Of a stretch of DNA of 64,000 nucleotides, positions 36,669-47,200 are shown piece after piece. The notes under the pieces are model-generated. The model saw only the letters and a list, made by a program, of their open reading frames with translations. It made no database searches and was not told the DNA's origin. The position numbers and the translations under genes are program-made. This DNA comes from Crotalaria pallida (lineage: Eukaryota > Streptophyta > Magnoliopsida > Fabales > Fabaceae): contig CM075651.1 of the NCBI GenBank assembly GCA_037953625.1, positions 162,325,501 to 162,389,500 on the forward strand, given 5' to 3'. Within the stretch, counting starts at the first letter, position 1. Each line of letters opens with the position of its first letter.

Positions 36669-37370
36669 GATGCAAGATTAATTCTGTACCTTTGTAGGGA
36701 GTATAAGAACACCTAATTAAATTGTGATCTCTCTACATATAATGGTACTTTCTAGGAGGTCAATGATGTGGTTCTTAAGGAAGATCGAATACTTTAGTCG
36801 TATTTATTTATTTGTAGTAGAATGGTTACGTAGTTTTGCTGAAAATAAAAGAGAGGTGGCGCAGGTGATTTTTCTTTTCCAGGTTGCTAAGTTGAGTATA
36901 CAACTTGAACTCGCTCTATTTATCGTAAAATGTGGGTTAGATATTTATACTTTTCTTTTGATTCTTTTTTATTCGGTTTTTTTAATAATATAATAAAATA
37001 ATCCCAAATCCAGTAAAAGTAAAATAGCTAGAATCTCCTGGGAAAAGCAGTAAAAAAAGCTCATGCACTGATACATGGGCAGACTTTATAGTCAACACAA
37101 GGTTACACCCATTACTCTTAAAGGGCCTTAAGTTTTAAAGTTTTGCTGATAGGCCTCTATTTTTTTTGACCTCCTCTCTTAATTAATATATCCCCAAATG
37201 TTGATGATCCAAAAAGCCCTTGTCTATACTTTTATAAAAGCCCATGGGATATTGCCATGCGGCAACTTTCAGTCCGCCAATTAGCTTAGGCGCCAAACAG
37301 TAACCAGCTTAGGCGCTAAATAATTAGCTTTAAGATAAAAAAATCTTCAAAAACAAATGCCAAAGTGTCA

Positions 37371-38952
37371 TCTACGCTATTAATAAAAGACTAGGACCCA
37401 AACATACGAAGGTGAAAATATATTTTCTTCAACTTAACAATAATTTTAGATTTAAATTATTGTCGAATAATTTGAGTATCTTAATTAGTGATATCATTTA
37501 AATTCAAAATACAACTTTAAATACAATTAGGAATATTTTGTGTTATAATATAACAACTACGTCAATCTAAATAGACTTTTCTTTTTATTTTATGAAAAGC
37601 CTCTCTTTTGATTGAAATCCCAACAAATGAAATCATGAAAAAAAATTTGAGCACGGTTAATCGTGCTCAAATTTTATTTTTAAAAATAAAACAGTCACAA
37701 CCAAGGTTAATATACTAAATTTTATTTTATTTTAATAATAATTTTGTTTCATTTGTGAGTTAATGTGTGTAAGTATTTTGGATTATAATTAAAAGTTTGA
37801 TAATCCTAAAAATAAAATACATTTAAATACATCAATATTGTATTTCTAATTACTCAAAACTGATTGAAAAATAATAAAGTTACACGTACCTACAGATAGC
37901 TATTGCGTAAGAAAAAATATCAAAATTCTAATGTAAATAGATTTTCTCAATCTTGATGTCAAAATTGATAAAATATAATATAACTTAATCTTGAAAAAAA
38001 ATTGTAATAATATATTAAGATCAATCCGGGAGCTAACAATAAAATAATCTCGGAATGCTATGAAAATAGACGGGAACGTTCCAAATATTAAATTAAACAT
38101 ATGTTTCTAAAGTCACAATTATGTTCTATTTTTGACGTTTTTAACTCTCCTAACTCAATATTTAAAATATTCCTAACTCTCATATGTTATTTCCTTTCAT
38201 TTTTTCTTGTTTTGAAGAAAGAGGAATATTAAAAATAAACAAGAAGAAAAGGAAGTTGCACTGGAGTTTGACTATTTTATTGTAGAATAAAAAATAGGAA
38301 TAAAGAGGAAGTTGCACTGGTTTTTGTATAATATTGAAAAGGTACACAAAAAATTTTATTTGTGCAAAAAAAATTATTTGAAAAGTTGCACTGATTTTAT
38401 TTACAAGATTTTTTGGAGTTTTTATTTTGATCCTATTTATAAGACTTCATTTCAATTTTTAATAGTATTTAATTACTTATAAATTGAAATTACATTCTTT
38501 ATTTTATGATTGATGAATTTAAGGAAATATGTATTAACATTAATATTTTAGTAATTGATTGATTTGGCAAACAATGTATAAAAAATACATTTTCTTAATT
38601 TTGTTCACTTTTTAAAATTTTACTAATTTTATAAGGCGGATACATAGAAATGAAAGTTAAATATAAGTTGTGAACAATTTATATACCCCTTCAAATCTTT
38701 AAGCTATTTCCATAACAAAGTTTCATGTATATTACACAATTACTTTTCTCTTCTACTGGTGAAGATATTTATATTCCTTCAAAAATATTTTTCATTATCT
38801 CATTATTAAAACACTAATCACCCATAATTAAAGCCACAATAATTTTATTACTGTCACTATAAATCTCATCATATATTTAACGCCACAATAATTTCATACT
38901 TAAGTTGGTGGGTTATCGTATTGGCCCCGTGCGTGGCACGGGGTGTTTCTAG
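37371..38952 (+). mobile_element. Non-autonomous Helitron, 1582 bp
   Basis: The 5' end starts TCTACGCTATTAATAAAAGA directly after an A (37370). The 3' end is CTAG (38949-38952) followed by a T (38953). Five bases before it is a perfect GC-rich hairpin, CCCCGTGC-GTG-GCACGGGG (38925-38943). These are the hallmarks of plant Helitrons: TC start, hairpin, CTRR end, insertion between A and T and no target duplication. No Rep/helicase reading frame is present, so it would depend on an autonomous partner. Confidence 0.85.
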
Positions 38953-39421
38953 TTAAATTAAAACCAAAAACAAGGTTGAACAACCCATCAGATCTCCTTG
39001 TCGAAGAACACCATCACCATTGGCATGAGAAGAGCACCACAACCAAGGTTGAAGACCATGACGCCATCAGCTTGAACACCATGGTCGAGGATTCCGATCT
39101 CAGTCTCACAACCATGCTGCCGCCATGAGAAGAACACCACCACCATTGATGAGGGATTCGACTCTTCATTGTAAAGCTCACCTGACCTCAGATCTACCTT
39201 GTTCGAGTCCATTGGCTGAGAAAATGGATTTGGACCCATTGAATGTGTTTTGGTTGTCTCGTTTGCCATTGTGGACTTGTGTTAGCTTGTGGAACTATTA
39301 ATGCACTTTAAGGAAGTAAATTTGTGACTGAAGGACTTGATGGAACTATTCGCGTATTTTTAGGTAGGGAGTAAGTATAACCTCATAAACTCTTTTTTAC
39401 ATTACACGGAGTAGGGTCTAA
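38953..39421. other. Segment between Helitron and MITE
   Basis: Part of the host element. It contains CCATCACCATTG-like repeated short motifs and reading frames of up to about 90 codons on either strand that are rich in His and Thr or in Gly and Ser. No family was recognised. Confidence 0.4.
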
Positions 39422-40297
39422 GGGCATCCACAGCAGAGTCTTGTGAGAGTCTTATGGAGAGTCTTAAGTTCAGATTTTCTTCCAGACTCTCTCAAGACTC
39501 TGCTGTGGTTGAGAGTCTTAACGAAAGTCTTAAGTTGAGTCTGTTAAATAACAGACTCAACTTAAGACTCTGTGGGACCAGTTTTTTGTCCTTTTCTCCA
39601 TTTTTACTTTATAATACCCCATTAAACAAATATTAATAATAATAATAAATAAATAATAACAATAAATTAATGATTTTTAAAAAATAATAAAAATATTATT
39701 TTGAAAAAATAAAAAAATATTATTTTGAAAAAATAAAAAAAATATTATTTTTAAAAAATAAAAAATATTATTTTTAAATATATATTTTTTCTCTTTTATT
39801 CTTAAATATATTGTTTATTCTTAAATAAATAACTAAACAAAATTATTTTTTCTTTAATTTTTTTTATTCTTTTATTTTTTTATCTTTTATTCTTTTATTC
39901 TTAAATAAATAAATAATAAATTTAAAAAAAAAGTTAAAATAGGGTCTACTATTTATTTATTTATTTATTTAATTTTACTTAAATTTTATTTACTTAAAAA
40001 TAGTCGTTGTTAAATTTTATTTAATTTTAATATTTAAATATTATTTCGGGTTATTTTTATAAATTGTACTTAATTAATATTATTGAAATTGCATTGCGAA
40101 ATGATTATTGAAATAAAATTATGTATAATAGTACATGATGATGTAATGCTGATGCATGTTTGGTGAGTCTGATGTTAAGAATCTGCTGTGGTGGAAGATA
40201 TAAAAAGTCTGAAGTTGAGTTTGATATCTGAATGATGATGTAATGCTGATGTATAAGAGTCTGGTGAGTCTTAAGTTAAGACTCTGCTGTGATGCCC
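39422..40297. mobile_element. PIF/Harbinger-type MITE, 876 bp
   Basis: The left terminus GGGCATCCACAGCAGAGTCT and the right terminus (reverse complement GGGCATCACAGCAGAGTCTT) are terminal inverted repeats of about 22 bp. TAA flanks both sides (39419-39421 and 40298-40300), the 3-bp target duplication of PIF/Harbinger (Tourist) elements. The interior is extremely AT-rich and non-coding. The subterminal AAGACTC/GAGTCTT motif is repeated many times, as expected of transposase-binding repeats. Confidence 0.85.
39526..39569. repeat. Perfect 20-bp-arm hairpin inside the Harbinger MITE
   Basis: AGTCTTAAGTTGAGTCTGTT (39526-39545), a 4-base loop AAAT, then the exact reverse complement (39550-39569). 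The arms are built from the same GAGTCTTAAG subterminal motif. Confidence 0.9.
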
Positions 40298-40449
40298 TAA
40301 TATTTCTTCCTCTCTCACCACAATTTAATTATACAAGCACTCGATTAAAATAGTTTAGGAATGATTATATTGGAAATAGAGAAGGAATTGATATTTTTTT
40401 ATATTTCAAATCACAATTAGATGTTTTTACTTGCTTATAATTGACACCT

Positions 40450-40860
40450 GAGGGAGTACTCCCTCCGTCCCAGAAGGGTGGTTACAAATAATTTTTACTA
40501 ATTTTTTATTATTTTTAACATATTAATATATTAATATATTAATAACAATAATTATCAATACTATGTAGTATTATTTTTTAATTATTACTACACTCTAAAA
40601 AATACAAATTTGGCGGAGGGTCGTAATATTTTTTGTTATCATATTTTAGTTACAAATATTATTTACCACTGTAAATTTTTTATAGTATTTATTAATATAT
40701 TAATAATTATCGCTATGATTTACTAATATTTTGTAATTACTACACTAAAAAAATACTAATCTGGGCGAGGGTGGTACTACTTTTTGTGAAAATATATTAG
40801 TTACAAAAATTATTTACTATTCTTTTTTAAATTTATTACTATATTAATAATTATCAATGT
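40450..40860. mobile_element. Stowaway-derived sequence with head-to-head ends and tandem repeat
   Basis: GAGGGAGTACTCCCTC at 40450-40465 is a perfect 16-bp palindrome, as if two Stowaway-type CTCCCTCCGTCCC ends met at a TA. To the right, a block of roughly 180 bp (ATTACTACACT..AAAAATAC..TTTGGCGGAGGGT) is repeated with divergence at about 40578 and 40737. No complete second terminus was found. Confidence 0.5.
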
Positions 40861-41100
40861 TAATTTAGTATTTTGGCAGATATGCCTGCAAACGTGACCT
40901 CGTGTCAGCGAAGGAGCCGCACACGCAATGTAACTTTTGCATATTAATGAAACAGCTGTCACTAGGGGCTTTAGTTGCAAGGTGCAAAGATACACCCCAG
41001 CAAAGGTACCAGGTAGAGCCAGCGTAAATCCTGGCCCTTCCTGCCAAGTCACTCCATCTCAACGGTCAACAATAAGCCATGCATCAGTGCATGGGCTCTA
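40861..41100. other. GC-richer unexplained island inside the 4.1-kb insertion
   Basis: About 220 bp with near 50 percent GC in otherwise AT-rich DNA. Reading frames of 65-80 codons occur on the minus strand without a recognisable domain. It may be the body of the host retroelement or a captured fragment. Confidence 0.4.
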
Positions 41101-41228
41101 TTTTTACTGCTTTTGAGCCGTTCCCGAATCTCCCTTCAAAAAAAAAAAAAAAATAGCTAGAATCTGAATATGTGATTGTGCATATCCTCTTCACACGCTT
41201 GTCCAGCGCTAGATTAAAAAAAAATGTT

Positions 41229-41808
41229 GGAAATTTCTAAAATGCAATAAAAAATTAAATGGTTGTTATGCAATCCATTCTTAAACCAATAAAACCTTGT
41301 CACCTAATACATATATGTCACACCATTACTTAGATTAGTTAAAATTAAGTTTTGCAATTTAGTCCAACATATAAACTAGATTATTGTAATTTAATCATTT
41401 TGTACTTTTAGACAAATTATAAATTTTAATTTTTTATATATAAAAAAAAAATTTCTTAAACTCAGAACTCATCTTCACTTCTCAAAACCCACCGCCGGCG
41501 CCACCGCCGCTACCGCCGTCACCCGCAGGCGCAAGCGGTGGTGGCGGTGGGTTTTGAGAAGTGAAGATGAGTTATGGGTTTAAGAATTTTTTTTTATATA
41601 AAAAAAATTAAAATTTATAATTTATCTAAAAGTACAAAAGGACTAAATTACAATAATCTAGTTTTTATGTTGGACTAAATTGCAAAACTTAATTTTGACT
41701 AATTTAAGTAATGATGTGGCATACATATCTTAGGTGACAAAGTTTTATTGGTTTAACAATGGGTTGCATAACAACCATTCAATTTTTGATTGCATGAAAG
41801 TAACACCC
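41229..41808. mobile_element. Mutator-type foldback element, 580 bp
   Basis: Arms of about 270 bp (41229-41500 and 41530-41808) are inverted copies of each other. Matched blocks include AATGGTTGTTATGCAA, AAGTTTTGCAATTTAGTCCA, ACTAGATTATTGTAATTTA and CATCTTCACTTCTCAAAACC. They surround a GC-rich loop of GCC and GGT triplets. AAAAATGTT flanks both ends (41220-41228 and 41809-41817), a 9-bp target duplication typical of Mutator-like elements. No transposase is encoded. The transcript or single strand would form a hairpin of nearly 270 bp. Confidence 0.88.
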
Positions 41809-42007
41809 AAAAATGTTATCGTGGCAATATTGAGTTGTATTTTGGTTTTTTATGGATGTCGAGAATGAAAATTGGAAATAGTTTGATTTATAGTAAGAGA
41901 GGTTCTAAAATTATAAATGTAAATATAATATTATTGATTAATTAACTTCTGTCAGTGTATACTAATTATCTTTATGTATCCAGTATCCTTAAAAAAAATC
42001 TATATAT

Positions 42008-42110
42008 CCTTGGTACAGGCAAAATCCACTTCGGTGATCTCTACGCCTCGGAGGGATTAGTCTTCGGCTGTCGACTGAGGGATACCCTTGGTGTACACCA
42101 AAAAAAAAAT
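42008..42110 (+). mobile_element. 5'-truncated SINE fragment
   Basis: The segment with GGGATTAGTCTTCGGCTGTC and an A-run end is alignable to the 3' half of the SINE at 4643-4838 (CTACAAGCC, GATTAGTC, CGG..GTCG, then an A tail). No A/B boxes precede it, so it appears truncated. Confidence 0.55.
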
Positions 42111-44233
42111 CTATATATCTGCATATATGTATACTATTATTTTTTTATAAATGAATATAAAAATCAATTTTCTATTTTTATTTTAAAATATAGAATTATA
42201 TGATGATGATTAGTGAGATTCTATGAAGCCCCGATATTTAGTACTCTAAGGATATTGGGATACATGAATTTTTGAAAATTCAAGATAGATACGTTAATAC
42301 AAATTTATATACATTTATAATAAAAATTTAAAAGAGAGATTGTACATTGATAATTTTATTCATATTATCATTAGTTCAAAATGACATTAGTACATAACTA
42401 TAATGGTCACAATTTAAAGAACATAAAAAAGGGGTTGTTTATTTTATTAAAAATACTAATAAAAAAGTTACTTTAAAAAAACAGTTATTATTAAAAAAAT
42501 TCAAGATAAAGTCAAACAAATATATGGGAAGTATCGAAAAAGTATCAGGGAGTATCTGGAAGTATCCTAAAAGTATTTTTAAAAATAATAATTAAAATTA
42601 AATAAAAATAATCGAATACTTTTGGGATACGTATTAGAAAGTATTGTACACTTATTGGTAGAGGATACGAATACGACACAGATACTTTTCCATTTTTGAA
42701 ATATCTGGTTTCATATGTGAGTTCATGACCATACTAATATACTATACTTATTTTACTTACAATTAAAACTGAAAAAATTCAAGCCCATTTCAAGAGTAAA
42801 AATTTATAACTCTTCCACCCATTCGAGCAAAAACTTCATGAAACCTATCCTCTTCAAGAACAAAAACTTCATGTTCGACTTATAGTATGAGGGATCAATC
42901 TCACCTATAATATCTCTCTTCCTCTCTCCCTCCCTCCATTAGATGAGATGTAATGATATCATTATGTAAAAAGTTCATTGTAGAAAACAAGACTTAGCTT
43001 GTTTATTTTTGGAAGGGGAAGGAACTAAAACGAGAGTACCTATTGATTTCCAAACAAACAATGAATGAAAACGTTGCTTGCTCTAATTCTTCCCTTTGAC
43101 GGTGATCCACACTTGTAATCTAACTATAGAACTACAGTTGCAATTGAGTGCGCTCCCACTTAAATTACAGAAGCTAAAATTAACCTCTTACTCAACCATA
43201 TAAAACTTGAGATACTGAGGTAAACAAAACAACACTTTTTTGAAGTTGGAGCAATACATTGCTGAACCAGAAAAAACAAAAGCAAGAACAACCAAGCCAC
43301 TATAACTTGTTCACACTAAAACAAGAGACAAGAGAGATAAGAGAAGAGAGAAAGATGAAGAGGAGAAAGAAATAGAAAAAGATTATTTGTCAAATTGATC
43401 ACTGAGATTAAAGGTTGCAAATGAAGTTTTTGCTTTCAAATGAAAGATGAGATTATAGTCATTAGATGAGATGATCCAGATTAATCCATGAATTTAGGAT
43501 TTTTTTAACAATGGGCAAACCGTTTTTTTTTTTTTTTTTGTCTTCATTAGTTTACTTGTATTGACCATTAAAAACCACTAACGACCCAAAATTCCATAAA
43601 CTAACATCACCCACAATTTACTATCTAAAAAATAATTTAAAATTTTGATAATAAAAAAAAATTTAAATTCCCACTAAATCAGGTACTAATCTACCTATTT
43701 ATTTATTTTTACTATAGTAAGTCAATAGTATAGACATCACTTAGCCAGTAATTTTGAGCTCCTATTTACAAGTACTGTAACTTTTTCTTCTATGTATGCT
43801 GGGCCAAAACGATTTTCTCTTTCAACAAATATATATATAAATTCTACCCAAAAACCATGGAAATGATCTAAACAATAATAAAATTAGCATTAGCAATTGT
43901 AAAATACAAAACAACGAAAATCATTAGAATATAAGTTTAATATGAATCATTTTCTGCGATACGATGATCAAAAATAGTTATCAGAAAAATATACACTACT
44001 CCATATTAATCAACTAAATTGCTATTCTCACGCTGTGCATTAAATTACAAGGAAACCAAACCCAAATGAATAAACGCTTTGTTACAGACTCTTGAATACA
44101 CTTTACATCAGTATAGATTACAGCTGAAACTAGGTTGTGAAGCATCTCGAGAACAATTTTAGAATGCGAACTAATAAGAAAAAAAGAGATAAGTAGAGGT
44201 ACAAGCACTACTTCAGCATTCATGGTACTCAAC
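42111..44233. other. Intergenic DNA and probable ARP4 3' UTR
   Basis: No gene was recognised. The last few hundred bases before 44233 probably carry the ARP4 3' UTR (minus strand). Around 42920-43520 the motif ATTAGATGAGATG occurs twice, perhaps ends of an unrecognised repeat. A T run lies near 43525. Confidence 0.4.
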
Positions 44234-47200
44234 TCAAGGACACTTCCTTTGGATATAAGAAGCTCCATGCTCTTCATACCTATCAGAAATGAATTAAAAC
44301 AATTTAGTTATGTTTTCTCGACACTAATACTTAATAGTTATTCACTTAATGACAAAACTAAGAAGTCTAATTTGGCAGTTATGTTTTTCTTGGAAAAAGC
44401 TCCTCTGAAGTGACTATGAGTGTGAAGGGTGCATCAATGGTGGCTACACCTTACTTGTTCACTTCAAAGAAGACTTATCCCTTTTCCTTCAGACAAAAGA
44501 GGAAAAAGAATACCAAGGTAAATGTCAAATGTAGTCTAAAAATTTTGCATTGGTATAACGGTGGTAGCAGTGCGGTTGTGCCACGTTTACTGCAATTGTC
44601 CTTGTGGGGCTAATGCAGCTGTAACCATGGTTGCAGAGACAAAAAAAACTGTAGCATTACGGTCACAATTTATGACCATAGATACAACATATTGGGGTGA
44701 AAATGGATAATTACTCTGACTTGGAGAACCACATTTGCTGGAAGGAGCCAAGAGAAGCCAATATACTTCCCCCTATCCAAACACTGCACAAAAAGTCATC
44801 AATCATGCGTTGGACTGTTAGAGGATACATTATTTACAATGCATCAACAATTACAACATTAAAAAAAAAAAAAAATCATAATTTGAGTCTCCTCCTTATT
44901 CTAGAAAGAGGGTGGTAGAGTATGTATAAAGAAAAAATTCCAAGCCTAAATATGCTGATAATATTCAGAATTTGAAGACCCAGTATTTATCATCATATAA
45001 ACAAACAAATTTCTAGATTTATGTTGAACCTGTGACACCTATATTGATGTTCTTATGCAGATCAGGAATGTTATACCAGAAATCTAATCATCAGCATGTA
45101 ATAGCTTATGCTTACTGGTTTTCATAGAAGTCCTAATTGTTAGGTCATTTTGGATGGTCAGTAAAGGGGAAATTAAAACTGGAATTGGTAACAACATTGT
45201 CAAACACAAAAACCATATAGACTGCATTGATAGAGAAATAGATATCCCACCTAAACCTTCTTTCAGTTGCATTTCCGCTGGCTAATACTTTTACTCTTGC
45301 AGCTTGTGGGGATTCCTGCAACAGAAATGATATTGACGTCAATTTTTACGACCAGAACTAACCTTTCCAACGTTTTCAAGATGATAGACAATTACATGCC
45401 AAGTTGCCAACCAATGATTTAATTCAAAGAGCTCCAATGTGTTCATGACAAATCAACTCAAATCTGATTCCAGAGAGAAATTTCAATACGGTTTTCAACT
45501 GCATCTTCTACTCTTCAAGTCAGAATGCAGAAGCTCAAGCTACAGGCTTGTAATGCAATTCATGCATGATCTTACAGATAACATTGTGCTTTTCAATTAT
45601 ACTGTTAGTTTCATTTAAAATGTGATGCATCATACAAAAACAAATTCAAAATATTTTATGCCGATTCAGTACTATATCACACAGAAAAGTTTCGAACATG
45701 ACAATCAGATAGTATCGCAAGATCAACACTCCCAACCACTCAATTCAGTATACCTAAGAAGACTTCCACTTTTTTTCATTCACCATGTCAAATTGATCAG
45801 GAAAGCAACATAAAAGGTCATGGACTCACGGACAATATCATCCTAAGAATATGCAAAGGAAATAATACACTAGCTCAAATGAGCTCTCCAACTGAAACAG
45901 ATTCAAGTGGAAACCAAACTTTAAAACAAGTACTTTTTCATTAAATTTTACCTCTAGCAAGTCTTTCTCGAGACGTTCCTTCAATTGTTGCATTGATGCT
46001 GTGCCCCCAGCAAGCTGCATGTGATAAATAAAATCAATTTTAACTGATTCCAAATCTAGGTAGCAGGTGAAAATAGGCTAGCTTTGTATAAATAGGTCTA
46101 GCCGACATAACATAAGGCCTTCATATAGGCCAAGAAACTTAAATTTTTTCAATTTTAAATCACTGGACATTCAATGAAATTATTATATTCTATATAAAAC
46201 AACTAAACTATATGTATAATCCATTAATTATGTAAGTATTATAAATTCTTAATTTGACATATACATATATGTATATTATAAACAGGTCAGTCTGGAAGGC
46301 CAAATATACTTTTTCAAAAGCACAAGCCTTAGAATGCGATTACATAATACATAAAAGTTTCTAATAGCCTAAGGCAGGCTTGTTTGTTAGCTATTCCCAA
46401 GTAAATCTAAAAATAAGTTAGGTTGTATGCCCTTCATATGCTGCATGGCCTACTCGCACCGCAATGTCCAGACAATGATGAGGTGGCTCAGGCATATTTT
46501 TCATTTCAACAAAGGTAAAACCTAACAAAAATATCATTTCGACTACACCTAACAAAGTACGCATATGGAAGCCTATCAAGGAACTGTAGCTTGCTTATAA
46601 TTCCACCTGTCTCTCAAAAGAACTTCAAAAATGTGCATAAAGGATTGACCAATGCACAAGACACCCACAATGCTCCCATCATTTTAGGGTTGGGTGTTTC
46701 AGATGTATACAAGCTTTAACCCCATTTCAATTTCTTTTAAAACCAATGATGTCCATGCTAAACTAAATTAAGGTCTACATAGCAAATACCTACAGTACAT
46801 ACAAACACAGGAAAAAAGAGAGAAGGCAACAATAAATCAACGGTACCAGTATGCTACTAAATAATTCTCTACGAATGTCTGCATCACACTTATTAATGCT
46901 CTCTATGACCTGCAAATATTCAAAGAAATAGTAAACCATCAGCAACAGGAGGAAAAATAGTTAAATCCCACCAAGACACGTAAATAATATTCACATTGAA
47001 TTATATTACCATTTGAGGCAGGCCACGAACTGAAGTAGCAATTTCTGCAAAGCTCTCCATGCCAGGTATTGTCTGTAATTACAATCACACAATATAAGGA
47101 AATCAGTACACAGAAAAGCAAACATTGATTCTGAAGTAGTTTACATCAGCACTGCATGTTCTGCAACTTAAACCAGATCAATTTGCACAAGTTATTTTGT

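Larger units (their letters stand above)
37021..41165. mobile_element. 4.1-kb insertion bounded by a perfect 16-bp direct repeat
   Basis: AAAATAGCTAGAATCT occurs at 37021-37036 and again at 41150-41165. The right copy is immediately preceded by an A run, like the poly-A end of a retroposon. Just inside, the left end (AAAAGCAGTAAAAAAAGCTC, then ATGCACTGAT) and the right end (reverse complement AAAAGCAGTAAAAATAGAGC, then CCATGCACTGAT) are inverted repeats of about 45 bp. The interval holds a Helitron (37371-38952) and a Harbinger-type MITE (39422-40297), leaving about 1.65 kb of host element. The combination of terminal inverted repeat, poly-A and long target duplication is contradictory, so the class is unknown. 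Confidence 0.6.

Noticed and set aside
44014..44277. 87-codon minus-strand frame starting KSMELLISKG
   Set aside because: It is an out-of-frame reading of ARP4 exon 20; the family frame is YEEHGASYIQRKCP.
45084..45272. Alternative ARP4 exon reading SIWFLCL after exon 18
   Set aside because: It has only chance similarity at the first residues; the true exon 19 with WIGGSILASLGSF lies at 44783-44715 and fits in phase.
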